NCBI RefSeq assembly: GCF_007741475.1
Contig: NZ_CP036261.1
Location: 6,201,798 to 6,265,797 of the forward strand
Direction of reading: 5' to 3'
Source of the DNA: Rosistilla ulvae
GTDB taxonomy: Bacteria; Planctomycetota; Planctomycetia; Pirellulales; Pirellulaceae
DNA: 64,000 nucleotides
Shown here: in pieces, positions 1 to 8,893 of the stretch
How the letters are laid out: every line of letters begins with the position of its first letter
Numbering within the stretch: position 1 is the first letter of the stretch
Translations under genes and position numbers: made by a program
The notes under the pieces: model-generated
The model's database searches: none
What the model was told of the DNA's origin: nothing
Seen by the model: the letters and a program-made list of their open reading frames with translations, nothing else

Positions 1-735
1 AAAAATCACAGTCAAGCTCAAGCCTCTGTAAACTCCTGCTCTCTGTGGCTGTAGTACGACCGCTCCGGGTGCCACTGGCTCTTGCCAGTGCTTCCTGGTC
101 GAAGTCCCAGGGTTGGCACGACCGAAGGTATTGCCAGTGCCATGCAACCATACTCGAGCTAAGCCTCCGTGAGCGGCAAACGTTTCCAGCCTTGGACAAC
201 GGTTCGATCTGTTCTGTCTTGGGACTTCGGCATAAAAGCACTGGCAGAGCCAGTGGCACCCACGGGGGTGCATTTCTTCAATAGCCACTGAGTCCACCGA
301 ACACACTGTGAAAAATCACAGTCAAGCTCAAGTCTCTGTGAACTCCTGTCCTCTGTGGCTGTAGTACGACCGCTCCGGGTGCCACTGGCTCTTGCCAGTG
401 CTTCCTGGTCGAAGTCCCAGGGTTGGCACGACCGAAGGTATTGCCAGTGCCATACAACAATACGCGAGCGAAGCCTCCGTGAGCGGCAAACGTTTCCAGC
501 GTTGGGTAACGGTTCGATCTGTTCTGTCTTGGGACTTCGGCATAAAAGCACTGGCAGAGCCAGTGGCACCCACGGGGGTGCATTCTTCAATAGCCACTGA
601 GTCCACCGAGCACACAGAGGAAATCACCTTCAAGCTCAAGTCTCAGTGAACTCCTGTCCTCTGTGGCTGTAAAACGACCGCTCCGGGTGCCACTGGCTCT
701 TGCCAGTGCTTCCCAATCGAAGGCTCAGGGTTGGC
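1..735. repeat. Tandem direct repeat, unit ~310 bp, about 2.4 copies
   Basis: A ~310-bp unit begins at 1, again at 311 and again at ~620; the third copy diverges after ~735. The first two copies differ by only a few substitutions. Each unit contains two small perfect hairpins built from the same word in opposite senses: cactggc-tctt-gccagtg near its start and cactggc-aga-gccagtg near its end. Short open frames run through on both strands but repeat with the unit and match nothing I recognise, so I treat the block as non-coding. Copy 1 touches the window edge, so the array may continue to the left. Confidence 0.85.
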
Positions 736-788
736 ACAACCGATGATATTGCCTGAGGTGGTGACCTGATCCCGGGCGCGCCCTGGGA

Positions 789-1082
789 TTATTCTTGACC
801 TGGGTGAGGGGATTCAAACTGAGTGGGTTTCTGATAGCCAAGACTCGAGTGCTTTCGGTCTTGGTTGTAGCATCTGAAGTAACTTCCGAGTTCACGTTCT
901 CCTTCAGTCACTGTTTCGTATGCGATCATCTCCAGCTCAGTCTTGATTGTTCCAAAGCAACTTTCCATAAATGCGTTGTCGTAGCCGTCGCCAGCACGAC
1001 TCATGCTCTGTCGAATTGACGACCGCTTGAGGATCTGCCTGGGTACTGGCCACCACGATCGCTGTGATGGATCAAGAGCTGT
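789..1082 (-). pseudogene. IS3-family transposase (OrfB) 3' remnant, frameshifted
   Basis: The C-terminal part of an IS3-type DDE integrase. The minus-strand frame reads IRQSMSRAGDGYDNAFMES, then a conserved KTELE stretch, then the catalytic-Glu/C-terminal signature FRCYNQDRKHSSLGY and PTQFES to a stop at 789. The motif carrying the second catalytic Asp (IHHSDRGGQY, about 1067-1035) lies in a different frame from the rest, so a frameshift falls just after it. Everything upstream of about 1083 is missing, and that is exactly where the neighbouring IS4-type element begins. The gene is a dead remnant. No matching 5' half was seen beyond the other end of the IS4-type element, so simple insertion into an intact IS3 does not explain it. 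Confidence 0.8.
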
Positions 1083-1117
1083 CCTGCGGCTGGCGCCGAG
1101 CCCTTTCAAGCTAGCAT
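1083..1117. repeat. Left terminal inverted repeat of IS4-type element
   Basis: Reverse complement of 2572-2606: perfect over the inner 23 bp and roughly three-quarters identical over the outer 12. It lies 75 bp before the transposase start. Confidence 0.75.
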
Positions 1118-1192
1118 GGGCGTGCCTCGGCATCTATTTTGCACTGATATCTAAGTAGCTTATTTATCGGAAGTTACGCGAAACGAGGTGGA

Positions 1193-2578
1193 ATGATGAC
1201 TGTTGATGAACTGCTTGATCGCTTCAAAAATGAGTGCCCTGTGGCGATGGGCACTCGACTGGTGCTCAATCATCTGCTCAGCGACGAGCGAATCGACACT
1301 CTATTTGCCACTCACGCAGGCTCTCAAAGATGCGGTGAACTCCTGTTCTCATCGGTCGCTGACATCATGGCCTGTGTTGCCTTGAACATCAAACCTTCGG
1401 TCAATGCTGCTTACAAAAAGCACAAAGAAAAACTGAAAGTCTCTGTCACATCCGTTTACAACAAGCTGCAAGGTATCGAGACCCAAGTGAGCCGCGCCTT
1501 GGTAAGTGAAACGGCGGCCGAGCTTTCGCAGTTGTGGGACCATCTCGAAGGTCCCAAACCACCGCCTGTGTTGAGCGGTTACAAGACACGGATCATCGAC
1601 GGCAACCATCTGGCTGGGACCGAGCATCGAATCAAAGAGCTTCGGACCCTCGGCGCAGCGGCCTTGCCTGGCACCACTATCCCTATCTTAGATCCCGACA
1701 AGAAATTACTTGTCGATGTGATTCTTAGTCGCGATGGGCATGCCAACGAAGCCACGTTACATCCGGAGATTCTTGAGCTTGTTGAAAAAGGGGATGTCTG
1801 GATCGGCGACCGTCATTTTGCTTCACAGAAGATGATGACCACGATTGCCTTGGACAAGAAAGCCTTCTTTGTTTTTCGTCATTCAAAGGGCTTGTTACCA
1901 AATTGGGAATCGCTAGGAGAACGCCGGAAAATCGGGCGTTGTGACGGCGGAACACTGTACGAACAGACGATTGCGTTTACCTATCAAGGGCTTACGATTT
2001 GCCCGCGTCGGGTCACGATCGAACTCGACACACCAACTCGCAAGGGCGACACCGCCGTTCACGTCTTGACCAATCTTCCCCAACGGGTTAGTGCGAAAAA
2101 CGTGGCGAATGCTTATCGCAAGCGATGGAATATCGAAACCGCATTCCAGCATCTTGCCACGACACTGAACAGTGAGATAAATACGCTTGGATATCCTCAA
2201 GCGGCCCTGTTCAGTTTTTGCATGTCGATGATGATGTACAACCTAATAAGCGTGATGAAAACATCGATTGGCTGTGCAGCAGGTGACGCGGATTTAGCCG
2301 ACGAGGTTTCCAGTTACTATGCAGCCAACGACGTCTCTGAATCGTGGAAGGGGTTCATGACGGCTGTGACTGAAAAGGAGTTTGATTCAGTCTATGGAAA
2401 ACTAACCCTCAGACAGCTCGCCAAGGAGTTGGTCGACGTCGCTCGGAAACTCGATTTCAGTCAATACCGAAAGAGTCACCGAGGACCAAAGAAGCCACCA
2501 CCAAAAAGGAAAAGCGGAAATCGTGGTAACCATGAATCGACAGCTAGAATCCCCGACCAAAGAGCCACGGAATGCTAG
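1193..2578 (+). CDS. IS4-family DDE transposase
   Basis: 461 residues, full length for the family, with no internal stop. The DDE residues are visible: Asp136 in DGNHL, Asp206 in WIGDRHF, and Glu315 in the Y-x2-R-x-x-x-E-type signature YRKRWNIETAFQHL, which is diagnostic of IS4-like transposases. It would catalyse cut-and-paste movement of the element that encloses it. The stop codon overlaps the right inverted repeat. The C-terminal ~30 residues are Lys/Pro/Arg-rich. The ATG at 1193 is used; a second ATG follows immediately. Since all three catalytic residues and both ends are present, the copy may still be active, but that is inference. Confidence 0.9.
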   Translation: MMTVDELLDRFKNECPVAMGTRLVLNHLLSDERIDTLFATHAGSQRCGELLFSSVADIMACVALNIKPSVNAAYKKHKEKLKVSVTSVYNKLQGIETQVSRALVSETAAELSQLWDHLEGPKPPPVLSGYKTRIIDGNHLAGTEHRIKELRTLGAAALPGTTIPILDPDKKLLVDVILSRDGHANEATLHPEILELVEKGDVWIGDRHFASQKMMTTIALDKKAFFVFRHSKGLLPNWESLGERRKIGRCDGGTLYEQTIAFTYQGLTICPRRVTIELDTPTRKGDTAVHVLTNLPQRVSAKNVANAYRKRWNIETAFQHLATTLNSEINTLGYPQAALFSFCMSMMMYNLISVMKTSIGCAAGDADLADEVSSYYAANDVSESWKGFMTAVTEKEFDSVYGKLTLRQLAKELVDVARKLDFSQYRKSHRGPKKPPPKRKSGNRGNHESTARIPDQRATEC

Positions 2579-2606
2579 CTTGAAAGGGCTCGGCTCGCGC
2601 CACAGG
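2572..2606. repeat. Right terminal inverted repeat of IS4-type element
   Basis: Partner of 1083-1117. It includes the transposase stop codon (TAG at 2576-2578). Confidence 0.75.
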
Positions 2607-2669
2607 CTTTTTGCTGTCGCCTACTCCGCGGCTCTTCATTGTCGTTCTCACGTTGGAACGGAGGCCCGC

Positions 2670-3197
2670 TTAATGCGTGTGTGCTTCTTCCTTAAATTCT
2701 CCGGTGTAGGGAGTGCCGTCGATCACGCCGGTCATCGTGCCGGCATACTCCTGTACGACGCCCAGTTTCTCGTGCGTGCCGACAAAGCGTGAAGCCGTTC
2801 CGTCGGGGTCGCCTTCCTGCGGCGATGGCTTCAAGGTGACTTGCATCTCGGGATCGACGATCGTCAGTTCGATCGCTTCGGAAGCGATCGGCGCAGCTGT
2901 CTTCTCGTCGCCACCTAAAACGTAAACAGTCGCTTCGGTTTTGTCGTGGTCGACTGTGAATTCGACATGAAACTTCCCTCCGCCCCAATCGGCGATCGTT
3001 CCGTCGTGCGGGCCGACGTCGTGTCCGTGCCCTGCCTCGCTGTGGTCGGTCTCGGGATGATCGTGACCATGGTCGTCGGTCGCGCTCTCGGCGGCTGGGG
3101 TTGCGTCTTCGGTCGCCGTGTCGGCCGGTTTACATCCGGTCAAACCAAGAGCACCGGTTGCGAGCAGGGCAGAGAGAAACCAGTTTGAAAACTTCAT
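2670..3197 (-). CDS. His/Asp-rich lipoprotein of metal-efflux operon
   Basis: 175 residues. The N-terminal signal ends in the lipobox LTGC (Cys ~22), so it is predicted to be lipid-anchored. Next comes an Ala/Thr/Asp stretch and a His-rich segment (DHGHDHPETDH and GHGHD, ~42-60) suited to binding divalent or monovalent metal. The C-terminal half looks like a compact beta-rich domain and the protein ends in HTH. It is the last gene of the operon, 69 bp after the RND pump. A periplasmic metal-buffering or metal-delivery role for the pump is inferred from composition and position; no named family was recognised. Confidence 0.8.
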   Translation of the reverse strand: MKFSNWFLSALLATGALGLTGCKPADTATEDATPAAESATDDHGHDHPETDHSEAGHGHDVGPHDGTIADWGGGKFHVEFTVDHDKTEATVYVLGGDEKTAAPIASEAIELTIVDPEMQVTLKPSPQEGDPDGTASRFVGTHEKLGVVQEYAGTMTGVIDGTPYTGEFKEEAHTH

Positions 3198-3266
3198 CGT
3201 ACTAATCCTATGGGAACCAACAGAAATCCCGGTCCACAGCGGACCGCGCGAAAGTGATTTAATTGT

Positions 3267-6200
3267 TTAAGTCAAAGTCTCGAACTGCGAATCGTCATCC
3301 TCTGCCGTGCCGCTCGCCAAAGCTGCTGCGTCTTTACCGCTGAACGCCCAGAACAGGCCGGGGTGAATCAAAAACTCACAAAAGGTCGACGTGGTCAGTC
3401 CACCGAGGATCACCGTAGCGACGGGATACAGGATCTCTCGCCCCGGTTCTTGGCCGCCAAGGACCAGCGGAATCAGTCCGATCCCAGCAGTCAACGCCGT
3501 CATCAAAACGGGAGCCAGGCGTTCCAGGCTGCCCCGCAGCACCATCGCCTGCGTAAACGATTCGCCTTCCTCTTTCATCAAGTGGAAATAGTGGGTGACT
3601 AGCAGGATCCCATTGCGAACCGCGATTCCGCCCAGCGAAATGAAGCCGACCAAACTGGCAACGGTCAGACTCTGGTCGGTGATCACCAACGCCAACACGC
3701 CGCCGATAAAAGCTGTCGGCAGGGCGTTGAGGATCTGCAACACGATCCGCACCGACGGGAACAACAACATCAGCACGACAAACATCCCCACCACCGAAAC
3801 CCCGGCCAACGCGATGATCCACTGCGTCGCTCGCTGCTGGCTCTCAAACTGCCCACCATATTCGATATAGTACCCGATCGGCAGTTGAATCTGCCCGTCG
3901 ATGCGTTGCTTGATCTCGCCGACCGCGCTGGCCAAATCGCGGCCCTGCGTGTTGCATCGCACCGCGATCCGCCGCCGCGCGTCTTCGCGATTGACCGAGT
4001 TGGGTCCGGAGCCTTCGCCGATATTCGCGATCTCTTGCAGTTCGATCTGTCCGCGATCGGCGTATCCAGGGTGATCGGGCAGATCGATTCGCAACCGACC
4101 GAGGTTAGCGTAATCGGTCCGGTAGGCTTCTTCCAGTCGAACCATCAGGTCGAATCGCCGCTGCCCCTCGAGCACCTGCGACACGACTTCCCCCTGCAAC
4201 GCGATCTGCAAGACATCGGCGACGTATTGCCGCGTCAGACCGTACAAGGCCAGATCGTCCGATCGCAATTGGATATGCAGTTCGGCAACTTGCTGGATCG
4301 GTTCGACGACCGGCGGCGTAATCCCAGGGACCGTCTGCAGCGTCGACTTCACCTGTTCGCCAAGCCGCTGCAGCGTGTCGAGATCGTCGCCATGAATTTT
4401 GATCGCGATCTGCGCGTAGACGCCCGAGACCATGTGGCTGATCAGATGCGCAAGCGGTTGTTCGACTTCGATGTCCACGCCCGGTGCTTCGTTTTTCAAC
4501 TTATCGAGCAACCCGGCCAAGATCTCCTCGCGATCCTGATCGACTTCCGGATTCATACTCAAAATGTATTCGCCGACGTTTACCGGCGAGGCGTGCTCGT
4601 CCAGTTCCGCTCGCCCCGTGCGGCGGACAAAATGCAAGATCTCGCCCTCGGGACGATCTTCGTTTTTCTGCATCGATTGGAAGACGGCATCGATCGTTTG
4701 CGAGACTCGATTTGAAGTTTCCAGCGAGGAGCCCGGCGGCAACGTGACGTTGACTTGCACGCTCCCCTCGTCGAACGGCGGCAGGAAATTACGCCCCAGT
4801 TGCGACATCTGCCAAGCTGCCACCAGCACTCCCAACCACGTCGCGCACAGCAGCATCCGCGGCCAGGCCATGCTCAATTGAATCCAAGGCGTGACAGCTC
4901 TCTTCAAGCCGCGCAACAGCAGCCCGTCGTGATCGCGGTGCGTTGCCGACGACTTGGGCAACAAGTAATACGACAGCGCCGGCGTGACAGTCAACGAAAC
5001 GAGAAAGGACGCCAGGATCGAAATGATGTAGGCGAGTCCCAGCGGCGCGAACAACCGTCCCTCGACGCCCGACAGCGCGAACAGCGGCAGGAAGACCAGG
5101 ATCACGACCGCGGTGCCAAACATGATCGCGCTGCGGATCTCTTTGCTCGCTTCAAAGACGACTTGAATCGCAGCCCGCCGCGTCGGGGCTGCGTTGTTTT
5201 CTTTCAGTCGTCGGAAGATGTTTTCGACGTCGACGATCGCGTCGTCGACAAGTTCCCCCATCGCGACGGCGATCCCTCCCAGCGTCATCACGTTGATCGA
5301 AAGCTCGCTGCCGCTGAACCATCCGATCCAACGGAAGACCAACGTCGTGATCACCAACGACAGCGGGATCGCGGTCAGGGTGATGAAGGTCGTGCGAAAG
5401 TTCAGCAGGAATAGAAACAGCACGACCATCACCAGGAAGGCACCGATCACCAACGCTTCGGCAACATTAAAGATCCCGCGGTCGATGAAGTTCTTCAGCC
5501 GAAACAGTTCGCTGTTGATGATGATGTCCGCCGGCAGCGACGCTTCGACTTCGGCAAACGCCGCTGCGATATCGTTAGTCAATTGACGCGTGTCGACGTG
5601 CGGTTGTTTGACGGTCGTGAAGACGATCCCCGGTCGGCCATCGACGCTGCCATCGCCTCGCTTCAGTTGAGGCCCTTCGCTGACGCGGGCCACTTGTTCC
5701 AACAGCACCGAGCGTTTGGGATGATATCCGACGGGGATCTTCTTCAAGTCTTCGATCACCACCCGCGACTCGGGCCCCAGCCGTCCGAGGATCCGGATCG
5801 ACCGCTCGGTCTCGCCGGTCACGGCAAAACCGCCGCTGGTGTTGATGTTACTTTCTCGCAGTGCTTGCGCGACGTCCTGCACCGTGACGTCGTATTCCAA
5901 TAGGGCTGTCGGATCGATCAGGATCTGGTACTGCTTGCGATCGCCTCCCTGCATGAAGACCTCTGCCACCCCGGTCGTCTTCAGCAGCCTTGGGCGGATG
6001 ATCCAGTCGGCGACGGTGCGGAGATCCAATTGCTGTTTGGCGTCGCTGTAGAAGTTGACGTCGTGTTCCTGCCCATCGATTTGAATCGTCGCGATGCCAA
6101 CGCCGTCGGGCGATTCCCCGGCCAATTGAGGATCGTCGGCCGCAGCGGCAGTCCATGTGATCGACTGCGTTTCCACAGGCGTCCAGGTTTTTAAGTCCTT

Positions 6201-6755
6201 GCGCTCGACCGGCTGCCAAACGCGAATCGCTTCGGCCGGGTCGGCGGCATCGATTCGTTCGGCCATCAACCCGGTCTTCCCCACAACGGCCAATTTGCCG
6301 CCGCGCGGCCCCGGTTGCCGGTAGATCCCCGCGATGACGATCTGCCCCATGATCGATGAAGGAGGCGTCATCTGAGGACGAATCCCTGCGGGCAGGATGC
6401 CTTGCAGGGTGGTCAGCCGTTCCTGGACAGTCTGTCGCGCCGCGCGGATCTGCGTCGACCAATCGAATTCGATGTAGATCACGTTCAGCCCGGCCGTTGT
6501 CTGGCTGCGCACGGCTTGCACGCCATTGGCTCCGATCAACGCGATTTCGATCGGCTGGGTGACCAGCGTCTCGACTTCTTCGGTCGCCAGGCCAGGAGCT
6601 TCGGTGATGATTACCACCCGCGGCCGATCGAGGTCAGGAAAGACATCGATCGGCATCTGGGCCGCTTGGTACGAACCGTACACAAGCAGCGCCAGGCTGA
6701 TCACCACGACCAGCATCCGGTAACGCAACGAGAAATGAATGACAGCGTCTAACAT
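3267..6755 (-). CDS. Heavy-metal efflux RND transporter, CusA/CzcA family
   Basis: 1162 residues, the inner-membrane proton-driven pump of a tripartite metal exporter. The N-terminus (helix 1, then MPIDVFPDLDRPRV) is typical of HME-RND proteins. Transmembrane helix 4 carries GELVDDAIVDVEN (~500-512), corresponding to the proton-relay segment of CzcA, but the usual first Asp of that segment is replaced (AVAMGE). About 90 extra residues (~145-235) lie between MGQIVIAG and the conserved LRTVADWIIRPRLL segment of the first porter domain, explaining the length above the ~1050 typical of CusA. It ends in an acidic Asp-rich tail. It follows the adaptor gene by 11 bp. Metal specificity cannot be assigned. 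Confidence 0.93.
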   Translation of the reverse strand: MLDAVIHFSLRYRMLVVVISLALLVYGSYQAAQMPIDVFPDLDRPRVVIITEAPGLATEEVETLVTQPIEIALIGANGVQAVRSQTTAGLNVIYIEFDWSTQIRAARQTVQERLTTLQGILPAGIRPQMTPPSSIMGQIVIAGIYRQPGPRGGKLAVVGKTGLMAERIDAADPAEAIRVWQPVERKDLKTWTPVETQSITWTAAAADDPQLAGESPDGVGIATIQIDGQEHDVNFYSDAKQQLDLRTVADWIIRPRLLKTTGVAEVFMQGGDRKQYQILIDPTALLEYDVTVQDVAQALRESNINTSGGFAVTGETERSIRILGRLGPESRVVIEDLKKIPVGYHPKRSVLLEQVARVSEGPQLKRGDGSVDGRPGIVFTTVKQPHVDTRQLTNDIAAAFAEVEASLPADIIINSELFRLKNFIDRGIFNVAEALVIGAFLVMVVLFLFLLNFRTTFITLTAIPLSLVITTLVFRWIGWFSGSELSINVMTLGGIAVAMGELVDDAIVDVENIFRRLKENNAAPTRRAAIQVVFEASKEIRSAIMFGTAVVILVFLPLFALSGVEGRLFAPLGLAYIISILASFLVSLTVTPALSYYLLPKSSATHRDHDGLLLRGLKRAVTPWIQLSMAWPRMLLCATWLGVLVAAWQMSQLGRNFLPPFDEGSVQVNVTLPPGSSLETSNRVSQTIDAVFQSMQKNEDRPEGEILHFVRRTGRAELDEHASPVNVGEYILSMNPEVDQDREEILAGLLDKLKNEAPGVDIEVEQPLAHLISHMVSGVYAQIAIKIHGDDLDTLQRLGEQVKSTLQTVPGITPPVVEPIQQVAELHIQLRSDDLALYGLTRQYVADVLQIALQGEVVSQVLEGQRRFDLMVRLEEAYRTDYANLGRLRIDLPDHPGYADRGQIELQEIANIGEGSGPNSVNREDARRRIAVRCNTQGRDLASAVGEIKQRIDGQIQLPIGYYIEYGGQFESQQRATQWIIALAGVSVVGMFVVLMLLFPSVRIVLQILNALPTAFIGGVLALVITDQSLTVASLVGFISLGGIAVRNGILLVTHYFHLMKEEGESFTQAMVLRGSLERLAPVLMTALTAGIGLIPLVLGGQEPGREILYPVATVILGGLTTSTFCEFLIHPGLFWAFSGKDAAALASGTAEDDDSQFETLT

Positions 6756-6766
6756 GATGGCAACTT

Positions 6767-8209
6767 TCAGTGGGCGGCGTGGACGGTGCCATCGGGATGA
6801 ACGTGAACGCCGACTTGTTGGCCGCTGGCCGCTTGCGACCGGAGGACGCGGTTCAGCGAGGCGGCAGCGTTCTGAGCCAGGTAGGTTCCCGGTGTCACGC
6901 TGCCATCGTTGGCCAGCACGATCGATTGACGATCTTCGTGCAGCACATGCACGGGCAGACGTTTGAAGAGGTCGCCGTTTTGCATGAAGACATAGGCTTC
7001 GGGGCCGTCGCGGACGACCGCCGCCGCGGGCAGCACCAACACGTTCTCCAGTTTCTCGACGGGAACGTGCAGTCGAACGCGTTGCCCCGGTCGGAATCGC
7101 CAGACCAGGAAGGTTTGTTCCGCCTTCTGGTAGGCACGCGATTGGTTTCGCAGTGGAATGAAGAAGTCGAACGTGCGGCTGTTCGTGTCGATGGCATTGC
7201 TGAGGTGGCGGATCTCAAACCGCTGCTCGAGTTCGGGCCATTGGTCGGTTGCGTCGTCGGCGAATTCGAGGTCGATCGCTCGCCCTTCTTGAGCGGCTTG
7301 TTCCAGGAACGGTGCCTCTCGCTTGAAGGCATGCCCCACGACATACAACGCCTGGTGATTGGCGAGCGTCGCCAACGGTTGCCCGGCTTGCACCTGTTGG
7401 CCAAGTTCTACCAACAGTTCCTGGACTTCAAACGCAAACTCGGGCGCCCGGGAACTGGACGAATCGAAGCGAGCCTGCTGGACCGGCTGAATCGATCGCG
7501 CCGCCCGATCGGCATTGGTTTCGGTAAGTGGTACGCTCGGCAGAGCCTCGGGTGCCCGCACCTCGACCGTGGATAAAAAGCTGCCCGATTCGATCTGTTC
7601 GATTTGCGCCGAATCGAGGCCGCGCGAACGCAAATCCTGGCGGGCGGCTTCGATCAAGATCTGTTGCCGACGAAGATTGCCTTGCAATTCGATCATCTTG
7701 CTTCGGACCACCGCGCCGGAAGTCACTGCATCCGACACGCGATCGATATCGGCTTGGATGATCGAGGTCTCCTGTTTCGCCTTGAACAGCTGAGTCTGCG
7801 CCGCTTGCAGGTATTCGCTGAACAATCGCAATGTGAACAGCAGTTCGCCGGGGCGAATAGCATCACCGGGCGAGATGTGGATCTCGGTTACTACGCTGAC
7901 CGCTGGCGAGGTGACACCGCGATCGGAGACGCCTGGGCGATCGGCCAGCTTGCCAGGGATCTGCAGGCTGCGCCAATAGGTTTGCGGCCGCGCCGGCATC
8001 GATTGCAGCCCAAGGTTCTTTCTCGCTTGAGCGCTGATTTCGAGGATCGTCTGTTTTTCCAACGTCGGTTGCGGCGGACTCTCCTTGGCGGCAACGGGAA
8101 CTCTGCCGGGAAACGGCAGTGCCTCGCGAAAGTACCAGGTCGCAAAAGCGACACCGGCGGCGATCGCAAGTCCGAGTAGAAGTTTTGTAAACGAAGGAGC
8201 GTGTTGCAT
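6767..8209 (-). CDS. RND efflux membrane-fusion (periplasmic adaptor) protein, CusB/HlyD-like
   Basis: About 480 residues from the ATG at 8209; alternative in-frame starts are at 8221 and 8314. A single N-terminal membrane anchor (LLLGLAIAAGVAFATWYF) is followed by a barrel-sandwich/lipoyl half-domain (PGDAIRPGELLFTL), an alpha-helical hairpin (YLQAAQTQLFKAKQETS), the second lipoyl half (VELGQQVQAGQPLATLANH) and a beta-barrel containing FRPGQRVRLHVPVEKLE. The protein bridges the RND pump to an outer-membrane channel. The C-terminus is His-containing (VHVHPDGTVHAAH), a possible metal ligand. It is encoded directly upstream of the pump. No outer-membrane factor gene is present in the window. 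Confidence 0.9.
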   Translation of the reverse strand: MQHAPSFTKLLLGLAIAAGVAFATWYFREALPFPGRVPVAAKESPPQPTLEKQTILEISAQARKNLGLQSMPARPQTYWRSLQIPGKLADRPGVSDRGVTSPAVSVVTEIHISPGDAIRPGELLFTLRLFSEYLQAAQTQLFKAKQETSIIQADIDRVSDAVTSGAVVRSKMIELQGNLRRQQILIEAARQDLRSRGLDSAQIEQIESGSFLSTVEVRAPEALPSVPLTETNADRAARSIQPVQQARFDSSSSRAPEFAFEVQELLVELGQQVQAGQPLATLANHQALYVVGHAFKREAPFLEQAAQEGRAIDLEFADDATDQWPELEQRFEIRHLSNAIDTNSRTFDFFIPLRNQSRAYQKAEQTFLVWRFRPGQRVRLHVPVEKLENVLVLPAAAVVRDGPEAYVFMQNGDLFKRLPVHVLHEDRQSIVLANDGSVTPGTYLAQNAAASLNRVLRSQAASGQQVGVHVHPDGTVHAAH

Positions 8210-8367
8210 GATGACCTGCATCTTTCCACGGAGACCCATCGGCGTCTTGTTAGATCGCGTGAAGGGGGCGCGAGTTCGCGCGTGCAAATGGAGTGACGAT
8301 ACGCCGGAAACCAATCAGCCTGCCGCCGTTGATGCGACGTAGGTCCGATGGTGCGCAATCGTGGTCG

Positions 8368-8817
8368 CTATAGCCGTAGAGAGGCTGTCAGAAGGTAGAT
8401 CGGCAGCTTCGGTCGCCGATGCTCGGACAGGACGCTGTCACGCCGATACAGGCGTTCCCGTTGTGGGATGTTTCCAACGAGCGAGAAGAATGGCAGCGAC
8501 GACGAATCGAGATTGTTAGCAATTGCGCTGCGAGCGACGGTCCAGTCGGAGTCGGCAAAGTAGATCGCGTCGCCATCGTGGTCGCATGCAAGCGATGGTT
8601 CCGCTAACGCATCCGCAGGGGATTCCGCGCCGGCAACGCGTCGGTCCACTTGTCCATGGTGATGCCCGTGATCGTGATCATGGCCGTGCCCGAGATGAAC
8701 GTGAGGCCGGTGAGCATGGTCGCCTGGCTCCGCACCGCCCGATGCCGCATGCGAATGAGGCACGATATGCCCCAGCATGAAGGTCGCAATTAGCAGCAAA
8801 GAGAGAAGTGAACGCAT
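8368..8817 (-). CDS. Small exported His-rich protein at head of metal-efflux operon
   Basis: 149 residues from the ATG at 8817, chosen because it begins a clean signal peptide (MRSLLSLLLIATFMLGHIVPHSHA). The mature part opens with a dense His cluster (HAHRPHVHLGHGHDHDHGHH), then an acidic section and a basic tail. It precedes the adaptor gene on the same strand. Such His-rich periplasmic proteins often accompany Cus/Czc pumps in planctomycetes and other bacteria, so metal sequestration or sensing is inferred. A longer frame upstream to 9006 exists but overlaps the folA end and lacks a signal sequence at its start. Confidence 0.75.
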   Translation of the reverse strand: MRSLLSLLLIATFMLGHIVPHSHAASGGAEPGDHAHRPHVHLGHGHDHDHGHHHGQVDRRVAGAESPADALAEPSLACDHDGDAIYFADSDWTVARSAIANNLDSSSLPFFSLVGNIPQRERLYRRDSVLSEHRRPKLPIYLLTASLRL

Positions 8818-8893
8818 CGGTATTTCTTGATGTTTGGATCGGGGTGAGCCCTTATCGAATGTTAGCGTCGAATCGGTCCGTGGTCTAGCGAGT

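Larger units (their letters stand above)
1083..2606 (+). mobile_element. IS4-type insertion sequence with ~35-bp terminal inverted repeats
   Basis: One transposase gene bounded by inverted repeats at 1083-1117 and 2572-2606. The inner 23 bp (1095-1117 against 2572-2594) are perfect, sharing the word ccctttcaagctagcat. The outer ~12 bp are imperfect, beginning cctg(c/t)ggc. The transposase stop codon lies inside the right terminus, as is common in compact IS elements. I could not see a convincing target-site duplication, so the exact outer ends are uncertain. The left end abuts a truncated IS3 remnant. Base composition appears lower in GC than the neighbouring core genes. Confidence 0.75.

Noticed and set aside
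1-735. Small genes inside the 310-bp repeat
   Set aside because: The frames recur with the repeat on both strands and lack a recognisable protein pattern.
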